Below, in pieces: positions 7,100 through 13,630 of a stretch of 30,729 nt of DNA. The notes under the pieces were generated by a model that ran no database searches, was not told where the DNA came from, and worked only from the letters and a program-made list of their open reading frames with translations. The stretch's first letter is position 1. Each line of letters starts with the position of its first letter. The DNA is from an uncultured Mycoplasmatota bacterium (GTDB lineage Bacteria; Bacillota_I; Bacilli_A; RF39; UBA660): assembly GCA_900547995.1 (NCBI GenBank), contig URIY01000020.1, forward strand, positions 1 through 30,729, written 5' to 3'. Position numbers and translations under genes: made by a program.

Positions 7100-7567
7100 G
7101 TGAATGCGAATGATAATAGACTAGAAGATTTAAAGTATGAAAAAGATCTAAAATCAAAAGAAATTGCAGATATGTTAAAAGTAAATGAATCAACTTATTC
7201 TGAATGGGAACATAATAGAATACCAATTCCAACTAAAAGACTTATTGAGTTAGCCGACATATATAAGGTTAATATTGATTATATGCTTAAGTTAAATAAT
7301 GTTAGAAAATATATTCCCAAAAAGACTTCATTAGATTTGAATATGGTAGGTATTAGATTGAAAGAAATACGACAATATATGAATTTATCTTTAAGAGAAT
7401 GGGGAGAAAAACTGAATTATTCTTTTTCTACTCTTGCAAGTTATGAAAGAGGCGAAAAATTAATCAATTCAGAAATTTTAATTAATATAAGTACTATAAC
7501 AAATTACTCTTTGGATTGGATACTTGGAAGAACTGAAGAAAAGCAAATAAAAAACTGTAATGAGTAA
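7100..7567 (+). CDS. Transcriptional regulator with two Cro/C1-type HTH domains
   Basis: It starts with GTG at 7100 behind AAGGTG, giving 155 residues. Two helix-turn-helix units are visible: about 9-62 (KEIADMLKVNESTYSEWEHNR) and about 79-145 (LSLREWGEKLNYSFSTLASYERG), each followed by a short helix ending in a YML/WIL motif (IDYMLKL, LDWILGR). The duplicated domain may bind two half sites or bridge operators. It is divergent from the small membrane genes and convergent with the second HTH gene, and ends in a perfect shared terminator. The usual role in mobile elements is control of transfer or excision; that is inference. Confidence 0.8.
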   Translation: MNANDNRLEDLKYEKDLKSKEIADMLKVNESTYSEWEHNRIPIPTKRLIELADIYKVNIDYMLKLNNVRKYIPKKTSLDLNMVGIRLKEIRQYMNLSLREWGEKLNYSFSTLASYERGEKLINSEILINISTITNYSLDWILGRTEEKQIKNCNE

Positions 7568-7592
7568 ATTTTTTCATCATTACAGTTTTTTA
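7551..7592. terminator. Perfect bidirectional terminator between convergent HTH genes
   Basis: AAAACTGTAATGA (7551-7563) pairs without mismatch with TCATTACAGTTTT (7577-7589) over 13 bp around an AT-rich loop, with A and T runs on the outer sides. It serves both the plus-strand gene ending at 7567 and the minus-strand gene ending at 7590. Confidence 0.85.
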
Positions 7593-7859
7593 ATCTTCTA
7601 AATCAATATCATCAAATACTGGATCGTCAAAAAAATCTTTTAATTTAAGTCCAAAGCCATTACTTATTCTAGCAATAGTTAGAATTTTTGGATTTTTACT
7701 TCTACCATCAGTTAAGTGTTGAGCTGTGCTTTGAGTTATATAACTTAAACTTGCTAATTTATTTGTTGATATATTATCAGATTTATTTAATTTGTATGCT
7801 AATTCTTTATCATTACATAAATCATTAATTCTTTTAGCAATCGCGTCATTTATCTTCAT
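7590..7859 (-). CDS. Cro/C1-type HTH repressor
   Basis: The ATG at 7859 follows AGGTGG, giving 89 residues; the frame is open for 19 codons further upstream but without a site that fits. A single HTH_3 domain occupies about 27-75: NKLASLSYITQSTAQHLTDGRSKNPKILTIARISNGFGLKLKDFF. The tail is acidic (DDPVFDDIDLED). Its promoter region holds two GCAAGACTA sites, and an 18-bp palindrome with the same core lies on a promoter at 26673, which makes this protein the best candidate for the binding factor; the tandem HTH protein at 7100 is the other. Confidence 0.78.
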   Translation of the reverse strand: MKINDAIAKRINDLCNDKELAYKLNKSDNISTNKLASLSYITQSTAQHLTDGRSKNPKILTIARISNGFGLKLKDFFDDPVFDDIDLED

Positions 7860-7916
7860 ATTGTTTACACCACCTATAATAATTTTAATGGTTAATCCTT
7901 TAATTCTGTTAATCAC

Positions 7917-7944
7917 GCAAGACTAAATTAGTATTGCAAGACTA
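7917..7944. promoter_or_regulatory. Operator-like repeats GCAAGACTA next to the HTH repressor gene
   Basis: GCAAGACTAA at 7917-7926 and TAGTATTGCAAGACTA at 7929-7944 repeat the same half site. The second is one base away from the palindrome TAGTCTTGCAAGACTA seen at 26674-26689. They lie 60-85 bases upstream of the repressor start, where autoregulation would act. Confidence 0.6.
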
Positions 7945-8089
7945 TGTTTTTTGCACTAAAAAAATATCTATACCTGTCAATATGTTATTATTACCAAAAG
8001 TATCTTTTTTATTAACCCTAATGTTTACAAGTGTTTACGAGATTTTAATAAGACATTTTTATCGCTTTTTTTAAGACAAATTATCCTTA

Positions 8090-8117
8090 TTGACTATAAA
8101 CAAAGCTATGATATAAT
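8090..8117 (+). promoter_or_regulatory. Strong promoter at the start of the transfer region
   Basis: TTGACT (8090-8095), a 16-base spacer and TATAAT (8112-8117), preceded by TGA as an extended -10, form the best sigma-A promoter in the window. Transcription would begin near 8124, directly at the folded leader. Confidence 0.75.
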
Positions 8118-8123
8118 TATGTT

Positions 8124-8213
8124 AAGATATGAAATAAATGTATCCAGAGAGACATTATTTTCAAATATCAACTGAAATACTTTGATGTTTGAAGTAATGT
8201 TTTTTTCATATCT
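8124..8213 (+). ncRNA. Leader RNA with terminator and competing stems (attenuator-like)
   Basis: From the predicted start, AGATATGAAA (8125-8134), AATGT (8137-8141) and ACATTA (8152-8157) come first. A long terminator hairpin follows: ACATTA + TTCAAATATCAA (to 8171) pairs with TTGATGTTTGAA + TAATGT (8182-8200), and seven T end at 8206. AATGT can pair instead with ACATT, and AGATATGAAA with TTTCATATCT (8204-8213) across the T run; either pairing would oppose the terminator. The arrangement fits either transcription attenuation of the downstream operon or a short separate RNA of about 80 bases. Confidence 0.55.
8152..8206 (+). terminator. Strong hairpin terminator inside the leader
   Basis: An 18-bp interrupted stem (6 + 12 bp, 10-base loop CTGAAATACT) is followed directly by seven T. 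It lies 30 bases after the predicted transcription start and 230 bases before the first ORF. Confidence 0.65.
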
Positions 8214-8432
8214 AAATATCAATTTTTAATTGTTTCAGTCATTTTTCTTGATTTTTCAAGCAAAATTCATTGAAAACACTTGATTTTTGGTAGATTTTGG
8301 TATATCATAGTCAACAATTAATTTAATTTTTGATTTATGATGTTGAGGAAGTAGTACGTATCCTTTGTTTTGGTTATTTCTATGGCCTTAACACGCGCTG
8401 CTTCCTTTTCAATTAAAGGGGGGATTGGATAG
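8214..8432 (+). other. Long untranslated leader with further folds
   Basis: No gene is seen. CTTGA-TTTT-TCAAG is a small hairpin near 8250-8265. TCAACA (8311-8316) can pair with TGTTGA (8341-8346). AGGAAGTAG (8346-8354) can pair with CTGCTTCCT (8398-8406) over 9 bp with one G-U, enclosing a 43-base less AT-rich loop. The last stem ends just before the AAAGGGGGG ribosome binding site at about 8416-8423. This could be a structured regulatory leader; I recognise no known class. Confidence 0.35.
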
Positions 8433-8633
8433 ATGGTTGCATTTTCTTACATTTATTATCAAGCTAACTTATTTAGTAAAAATAAAAATGTAGGGTTTGT
8501 TTCCCCAAAATTTCCTGTTAATAAATCAAGTAATAAAATATTGATATTTAGAGCAATGGGTATTAGTAAGACTTTGTCTTTCAGTATCTGTTGCTCTTTT
8601 ACTTTGGATACACATTTAGATCAGGGGGAATGA
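8433..8633 (+). CDS. Small ORF upstream of the sigma-like gene, possible leader peptide
   Basis: This frame of 66 codons starts at ATG 8433 behind a strong GGGGGGA. Its end carries the AGGGGGAATG ribosome binding site of the next gene, whose ATG is four bases after the stop, so coupled translation is possible. The composition (aromatic, Ser and Cys rich, few charges) differs from the Lys/Asp/Glu/Asn-rich proteins around it, so it may act through being translated rather than as a stable protein. No family recognised. Confidence 0.4.
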   Translation: MVAFSYIYYQANLFSKNKNVGFVSPKFPVNKSSNKILIFRAMGISKTLSFSICCSFTLDTHLDQGE

Positions 8634-8637
8634 GTAT

Positions 8638-9093
8638 ATGAAGAACACACTTTTAGGAAAGGACGAGCTATTAATGTATGATTATGTTAAACTTAAAAAC
8701 ATAATCACGGATATTTTTAAGTTATTTAAGTATCTAAAAAGAACTGATGACAAAATTTCTTTACCGAAAATAACAGCTGACTATCGTGTAAGGTACGAAC
8801 AATTTGTACCTATTAATAATTCGGTTGTAGAAAACTGCGTATTAAGAAATATGATGTTAGAAACAAAACTTGAAAATAGAAGAAAAAGATTATTGTCTAA
8901 AATAACTTTAGCTTTAAGAAAGCTTAATGATATTGAATTACAAGTATTTGATCTTACTTTTTACAAATGTAAAGATGAAGATGAAATTATGGATATAATA
9001 TCTTATGGTAAAGATAAAGTTAGGTATATCAAAAAAAGTGCTTGTATCAAATTCGTATCCGCTCTTGGTCTTGATGATAGGTGTTTTAAATAA
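8638..9093 (+). CDS. Sigma-70-region-4-like / late-regulator-type HTH protein
   Basis: The protein has 151 residues and starts at ATG 8638 behind AGGGGGA. The C-terminal third (LNDIELQVFDLTFYKCKDEDEIMDIISYGKDKVRYIKKSACIKF) has the L-x-x-x-E-x-x-V-x-x-L/F spacing and the second helix of a sigma region 4 or ArpU/RinA-like HTH, as in small transcription activators of phages and conjugative elements. The N-terminal half is helical and basic. It is the first sizeable gene after the leader at 8124 and is closed by a terminator, so it may activate the transfer genes downstream. The family link is by pattern and not certain. Confidence 0.55.
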   Translation: MKNTLLGKDELLMYDYVKLKNIITDIFKLFKYLKRTDDKISLPKITADYRVRYEQFVPINNSVVENCVLRNMMLETKLENRRKRLLSKITLALRKLNDIELQVFDLTFYKCKDEDEIMDIISYGKDKVRYIKKSACIKFVSALGLDDRCFK

Positions 9094-9118
9094 GGTGTCG
9101 CAAGTGGCACTTTTTTTA
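9092..9118 (+). terminator. Terminator after the sigma-like gene
   Basis: AAGGTGTC (9092-9099) pairs with GGCACTTT (9106-9113) with G-U pairs, loop GCAAGT, and seven T follow the stem core. The stop codon of the gene is at its foot. Confidence 0.7.
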
Positions 9119-9191
9119 ATGCACTAATTTAGATTGGAGGTGTTAGAAAAAATTAAAGTACTGATTTAAAGAATTAAGGAGGTTGGTTTTT

Positions 9192-9254
9192 ATAAATATA
9201 GTTAGAATCATAATTAATATCTTTGAAGAAAGCACATATAGAAATATTGACTAA
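9192..9254 (+). CDS. Possible 20-residue peptide with ATA start
   Basis: A perfect GGAGG (9178-9182) is followed nine bases later by ATA and 19 further codons ending in TAA (NIVRIIINIFEESTYRNID after the start). There is no ATG, and an in-frame TTG abuts the ribosome binding site. It may be a real small membrane-associated peptide or a chance frame; it is listed because two larger genes in the window also seem to begin with ATA at the same spacing. Confidence 0.25.
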   Translation: MNIVRIIINIFEESTYRNID

Positions 9255-9347
9255 ACTATTTAATTTTATGAATTACAACAAAATAAAAAAATATATATAT
9301 TAAAAATTTAGTAAACTTATAAATTTTAAAGGGGGTTATATAATTAA

Positions 9348-9587
9348 ATGGATAGTATTTTAAATGATATACTGCGTCTTATTGGAGACGCAACTAATTA
9401 CTTAAAAATGTTCGTGGCTGGTGCTACGGGCTTTTTTGTTTTAAAAGATTGCATTATGTATATGGTCTCATCAGAAGATCATCAAAAAGCTGCTTCACTT
9501 CGTAAGATACGTACAACACTAATAGCTGGTGTATGTGTTTTTGTTGTAGTTCAATTTGTTAATTGGCTTCTAGCTTACTTCAAATAA
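9348..9587 (+). CDS. Maff2-family small conjugation membrane protein (VirB2-like position)
   Basis: The protein has 79 residues, start ATG 9348, with GGGGG 13 bases upstream. Two transmembrane helices (about 19-38 and 56-76) flank a short basic loop (SSEDHQKAASLRKIRTT). Length, helix layout and place ahead of the transfer genes match Maff2/TrbC-like proteins of Gram-positive conjugative elements, which sit where VirB2 pilin lies in classical type IV systems. The next gene starts six bases after its stop. Confidence 0.75.
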   Translation: MDSILNDILRLIGDATNYLKMFVAGATGFFVLKDCIMYMVSSEDHQKAASLRKIRTTLIAGVCVFVVVQFVNWLLAYFK

Positions 9588-9593
9588 AAGATT

Positions 9594-9863
9594 ATGGATC
9601 AATACAAACTTGTAAAAGAAATTATAAAAACTTGTCAGTACTTTAAAATAATAGAAAGAGATATTGATAACTACTTTGTTGAAAAAAAGATAATCGACGG
9701 TTTAGATGATATTATCTTTGTAGAAAATTTGCTTAACATATTTTATAAAAAAATGAAATTAAAAAGATATAAAAATTCTTTAGATCAAAATAGATTAAAG
9801 AAACTTCTAATTGAATTAGAAAAAATAAGGTTAAATTTAGAATTTAAGGGGGTGTATGAATGA
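9594..9863 (+). CDS. Hypothetical helical protein between maff2-like and ssb genes
   Basis: This is an 89-residue soluble, Lys/Ile/Leu-rich protein, likely all helix. It starts six bases after the Maff2-like gene (ATGG; no strong ribosome binding site), and its last codons carry the GGGGGTG ribosome binding site of the SSB gene, which it overlaps by four bases. The position argues for a role in the transfer operon; I do not recognise a family. Confidence 0.55.
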   Translation: MDQYKLVKEIIKTCQYFKIIERDIDNYFVEKKIIDGLDDIIFVENLLNIFYKKMKLKRYKNSLDQNRLKKLLIELEKIRLNLEFKGVYE

Positions 9864-10192
9864 TGAATCAATCTTTAATTATAGGTAGAATTGTTAATGA
9901 TCCAGAACTTAAAGAAACTGAAAAAGGAAAAGTATCAAATATTACGCTAGCGGTCCAAAGACCATTTAAAAATGCTAATGGCGAATATGAAACAGACTTC
10001 TTCCCAGTTGCAATATGGAATGGCATTGCTGAAACTACATCTCAATATTGTCGTAAGGGCGATTTGATTGGTGTCAAAGGTAGATTACAAAATAAAGATA
10101 ATGTTATTTCTATAATTGCTGAAAGGATAACTTTTTTATCTTCAAAGTCAATAAAAGATGACATTTCAACAGAAAAAGAACTAAAAGTATAA
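9860..10192 (+). CDS. ssb: Single-stranded DNA-binding protein
   Basis: The 110 residues form an OB fold: MNQSLIIGRIVNDPELKET (with N-x-x-x-x-GR-x-x-x-D-P-E-L), ITLAVQRPFKNANGEYETDFFPVAIWNGIAE, and YCRKGDLIGVKGRLQ. These are the conserved SSB strands with the aromatic FFPV/W contacts. The protein is shorter than chromosomal SSB and has no DDDIPF-type acidic C-terminal tip (it ends KELKV), so recruitment of host repair proteins is probably lost. Element-borne SSB coats the transferred single strand in the recipient. It starts at an ATGATG pair; either could be used. Confidence 0.88.
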   Translation: MMNQSLIIGRIVNDPELKETEKGKVSNITLAVQRPFKNANGEYETDFFPVAIWNGIAETTSQYCRKGDLIGVKGRLQNKDNVISIIAERITFLSSKSIKDDISTEKELKV

Positions 10193-10216
10193 AAAAATAT
10201 ATAAAAATTTCATTTT

Positions 10217-10258
10217 AGGCGCTGTATTTTTTTTAAAAGCGCGTTATAGTGTTTGTAA
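10217..10258 (+). promoter_or_regulatory. Shared promoter/inverted-repeat module, copy 1
   Basis: GGCGCTG (10218-10224) and AGCGCG (10238-10243) are inverted arms. -35 CTGTAT (10222-10227), 17 bases, -10 TATAGT (10245-10250), then TTTGTAA. The same blocks in the same order occur at 28451-28492 in front of another accessory gene. The repeat arms cover the -35 and the bases just before the -10, as expected for an operator, or for a conserved hairpin in RNA if transcription passes from upstream. Confidence 0.6.
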
Positions 10259-10274
10259 AGAAAGGACGTGTCTT

Positions 10275-10862
10275 ATGTTAAGAAAAATTTTAAAAGTATT
10301 TTTAGTAATTGTTTTTATAGGTTTTATAAGTGCTTATGTAAGGGGTATTCATTACAATAGTAATAAACTCAAAAGTGATAAATCAGTAGCTCAAGAAAAT
10401 ATAGAAACAGAAAAGAAAAATATTATTGATGAAGAATTAATATCATCTATAATAAATGATAACGAATCTAAAGAAGAACTTAAAGAAAATAACACTTCAA
10501 ATAACAAAGTAATAAATAATAAAAATGAAGAAATAAAAAATACTATTCCAGAACAAAAACAAGAATCCAATCGAAATGAAGAAAAACAAATAAATAATAT
10601 TTCAAATAAAAATGAAACTAAAACAAATGATGTAATAGAACAAGTGCCTGAAGTTGATGATAAATATAATAATCTAGTTAATTTTGTAGATTATAAAGCT
10701 GATGAATTTAACAAATGTCATACTGATAGCATTGATGTTGCTTTATCTGATACAGATAATATTAGAAATACATCTTGCAAGCAATTTGCATATAATGGTA
10801 AATTGGTTGGTTATAAAATACAAGTTTTTTATAATGACGGTACTTATAAATATTACAAATAA
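10275..10862 (+). CDS. Membrane-anchored extracytoplasmic protein with low-complexity linker
   Basis: The 195 residues start at ATG 10275 behind AAAGGACG. Residues about 4-24 (KILKVFLVIVFIGFISAYVRG) are an N-terminal membrane anchor or uncleaved signal. Residues about 32-130 are a Glu/Asn/Lys/Ile-rich, probably disordered linker. The last 65 residues form a small domain with two Cys (NKCHTDSIDV, NTSCKQF) and a Tyr-rich end (GYKIQVFYNDGTYKYYK), perhaps a disulfide-bonded fold outside the cell. It has its own promoter module and a terminator, so it is a single-gene unit just before the adhesin. The family is unknown. Confidence 0.6.
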   Translation: MLRKILKVFLVIVFIGFISAYVRGIHYNSNKLKSDKSVAQENIETEKKNIIDEELISSIINDNESKEELKENNTSNNKVINNKNEEIKNTIPEQKQESNRNEEKQINNISNKNETKTNDVIEQVPEVDDKYNNLVNFVDYKADEFNKCHTDSIDVALSDTDNIRNTSCKQFAYNGKLVGYKIQVFYNDGTYKYYK

Positions 10863-10869
10863 AATTTTT

Positions 10870-10899
10870 AAGGCGATCAATTAATTTTGGTCGCTTTTT
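10870..10899 (+). terminator. Terminator after the membrane-anchored protein gene
   Basis: GCGATC (10873-10878) pairs with GGTCGC (10889-10894), extended outward by G-U and A-T pairs, with TTTTT after it. Confidence 0.65.
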
Positions 10900-10924
10900 A
10901 TATTGATTAAAGGGGGAATGAAAA

Positions 10925-13630
10925 TTGAAATTAAACTTAAAAAGTGTGCTAGCTTTAGTAGTTGGTGCATTTTCATTTTTAGTAGGTTTTACAAATGTCT
11001 TTGCTGCTACACTAACTGAAACAGCGGTTGACGGTTATTTTTATACTCGTCGTGGTGGCGGACAACCTTATATGTCGGCTCAATGGAAACTATATGATAT
11101 GGACGGTAAAGCTGCTTATTGTATAGAGCCGGGTGTAAATATTACTATTCACGATTACGACGGTGCGATTGGTTATATCAACTCACCATACTCTGATGAA
11201 ATAAATCAAAAGATTGGATTAATTGGATACTATGGATACAACTATCCGGGACACCAAACTTTAAGATATAGAGCTGCAGCTCAATCTCTAATTTGGGAAA
11301 CAACAGGCGGTCAAATTGTAGAGTTCTGGACTGAAAAATATGGTAATGGTAGTTTTATAAATCTTAATAAAGAAAGAAATGACATAATGTCTTTAGTAAA
11401 CTCACATTATACAATGCCTTCTTTTAACAATGAAACAAAAGACGCTATCATAGGTCAAACAGTATCATTTACTGATAATACTGGTGTATTATCTGGATAT
11501 GAAATTTATAGAAGTGATAATGCTACTTCTAGTATTAATGGAAATACATTAAATATAACTCCTAATGCTGTTGGCGAGATTACTGTATCATTAATTAAAA
11601 AGACTTATACTTCTGATCCTACAATGATTTTTGTAGGTAAAGATAGTAAAAGTCAAAAAATGGGAATGTTTGGCGTACACGATCCAGTAGTAGCAAAAGT
11701 TAAATTAAATGTTAAAGGTGGTCGTGTTGAAATTATTAAGACTGACGCTGATACTGGTACAACTACACCAAGCGGTCAAGCTAGTTTAGTTGGTGCTAAA
11801 TTTGGTGTTTATGATGTTAATGATAATTTAATTACTACTTTAACTACTGATAGTAATTCTTATGCAATAAGTGATTATCTTCCTAGTTTAAATGTATTCT
11901 ACATTAAAGAACTTGAAGCTCCAAAAGGTTATGTTCTAAATACTGAAAAATATTACTTTAAATTAGATAAAGACAATTTACTAGCTAGTATAAATATTAG
12001 TAATAAAGTTATTGAAAGAAAATATGAAATAACAAAAGTTGTAGCTTCTAATAAAACTCAAATAATGACACCAGAAGTAAATGTTGAATTTGGTATATAT
12101 GACTACAACAATAATTTAATCAAAACTTTAAAAACAGATAGCGACGGTAAAATTTACTTCACTTTACCATTTGGGGATTATATTTTAAGACAATTATCAA
12201 CACCTAGTGGTTTTGAAAAGATTGATGATTATAAATTCTCTATAACAGAAAGCGGTCCTACTATTAATAAAGTATTTAGTAATGCCGAAATAACTTCAAG
12301 AGTAAAAATTATTAAAGTTGATGATTCGGGTAATAGAATTGCTATAGCTGGTATAAAATTCAAAATTAAAGAATTATCTACTGGTAAATATGTATGTCAA
12401 AAGGTAGCTTACCCTAATAGCAAAACTTATTGTGAATTTGAAACTGATGATACTGGTATGCTAATTACACCATATCCACTTAATAGTGGAGATTATGAAC
12501 TTGAAGAAGTAGATCAAAAAATTAATGGTTATCTATGGAATAGTGAGCCATTAAGATTTAGTATTAATGAAAAATCTAATATTATTAGTAGTGATGACTT
12601 TGATAAAATACTAGAATTAAGATTTACAAATAAAGAAGTTAAAGGTGCTATTGAAATAAAGAAAACTGGCGAAAAGTTAGTTATTGAAAATGGTAAATAC
12701 ACCTATGAAACAATACCACTTCCTAATGTAGTATTTGAAGTGTATGACGAAAACAATGATCTAGTGGGAACTATTACTACTGACGAAAACGGTTATGCTA
12801 GATTAGATAATTTGAAACTTCAAAAATATACTTTGAAAGAAGTATCTAGTTCTCTATCTCATTTAATAGATAATAATGTTTATGAATTTGAATTAGTATA
12901 TAAGGATCAATATACTCCTATTATCACTAAAACATTTACATTAAAAAATTATCTACCAAAAGGAACACTAGAATTTACTAAAACTGATTATTCTACTGAT
13001 AAAGCACTACCTAACACAGTCATAGAAATTTATACAGAAGATGACGTTTTAATGGGTACTTATACAACAGATGATAAAGGAATGGTTATTATTAAAGATT
13101 TACCTTTATCTAATGGTAAAAGATACTATATTTTAGAAAAACAAACTTCTGATTCATCATACTTATTAAATGAAGAAAAAATGTATTTTGAAATTAATGA
13201 GAATGGCGAAGTTGTTAAAGCTAATATGAAAAATGAAAAAATCAAAGGTAGTTTAGAATTTACTAAAGTAGATTTATCAACAAGTAATCCTATTCCTAAT
13301 ACTAAAATTGAAATTTATAATGCTGATACTGACGAATTAATCTATTCTGGATTAACTGATGAAAACGGTAAAATCATTATTGATAATTTAGAATATGGAC
13401 GCTACTATATTAAAGAAGTTGAAACTGCTTCACCTGATTATATTTTAAATACCGAAAAAATGTATTTTGAAATTAGAGAAAATGGCGAAGTTGTTAAAGC
13501 TACTATGACTAATGAAAAAGTAGAAATGCCAAAAACATTTAATACTGATTTAACTAGCTCAATTATTATAATTAGTACTGCTGTTCTTGGTTTAGGATTA
13601 TTAATATATGCAAAAAAGAAAAATAAATAA
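10925..13630 (+). CDS. Thioester/Cna-B (SpaA-type) surface adhesin with sortase signal
   Basis: The start is TTG 10925, eight bases after GGGGG; an ATG four bases after the G run is out of frame. The protein has 901 residues. A signal peptide spans 1-27 (cleavage after VFA). An N-terminal thioester domain is suggested by YCIEPG (Cys66) and AAQSLIWE (Gln120), which can form the internal Cys-Gln bond used for covalent attachment to host surfaces. Six Cna-B/SpaA repeats follow from about 265 to 870, each opening with a Lys (EIIKTDA, EITKVVA, KIIKVDD, EIKKTGE, EFTKTDY, EFTKVDL) and most ending with a Glu (KELEAP, EEVD, KEVSS, EKQTS, KEVET). Repeat 2 has Gln there (RQLSTP). The C-terminus has MPKTF, a hydrophobic helix and KKKNK: a non-classical LPxTG-like signal. 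The sortase gene overlaps its end. Confidence 0.9.
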   Translation: MKLNLKSVLALVVGAFSFLVGFTNVFAATLTETAVDGYFYTRRGGGQPYMSAQWKLYDMDGKAAYCIEPGVNITIHDYDGAIGYINSPYSDEINQKIGLIGYYGYNYPGHQTLRYRAAAQSLIWETTGGQIVEFWTEKYGNGSFINLNKERNDIMSLVNSHYTMPSFNNETKDAIIGQTVSFTDNTGVLSGYEIYRSDNATSSINGNTLNITPNAVGEITVSLIKKTYTSDPTMIFVGKDSKSQKMGMFGVHDPVVAKVKLNVKGGRVEIIKTDADTGTTTPSGQASLVGAKFGVYDVNDNLITTLTTDSNSYAISDYLPSLNVFYIKELEAPKGYVLNTEKYYFKLDKDNLLASINISNKVIERKYEITKVVASNKTQIMTPEVNVEFGIYDYNNNLIKTLKTDSDGKIYFTLPFGDYILRQLSTPSGFEKIDDYKFSITESGPTINKVFSNAEITSRVKIIKVDDSGNRIAIAGIKFKIKELSTGKYVCQKVAYPNSKTYCEFETDDTGMLITPYPLNSGDYELEEVDQKINGYLWNSEPLRFSINEKSNIISSDDFDKILELRFTNKEVKGAIEIKKTGEKLVIENGKYTYETIPLPNVVFEVYDENNDLVGTITTDENGYARLDNLKLQKYTLKEVSSSLSHLIDNNVYEFELVYKDQYTPIITKTFTLKNYLPKGTLEFTKTDYSTDKALPNTVIEIYTEDDVLMGTYTTDDKGMVIIKDLPLSNGKRYYILEKQTSDSSYLLNEEKMYFEINENGEVVKANMKNEKIKGSLEFTKVDLSTSNPIPNTKIEIYNADTDELIYSGLTDENGKIIIDNLEYGRYYIKEVETASPDYILNTEKMYFEIRENGEVVKATMTNEKVEMPKTFNTDLTSSIIIISTAVLGLGLLIYAKKKNK

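Noticed and set aside
8433..8633. Conserved transfer protein
   Set aside because: The ribosome binding site is good, but the composition is unlike all neighbours and no family is recognisable, so it is kept only as a possible leader ORF.
10702..10884. Plus-strand 60-codon frame
   Set aside because: It overlaps the membrane-anchored protein gene in another frame, runs through its terminator and has no ribosome binding site.
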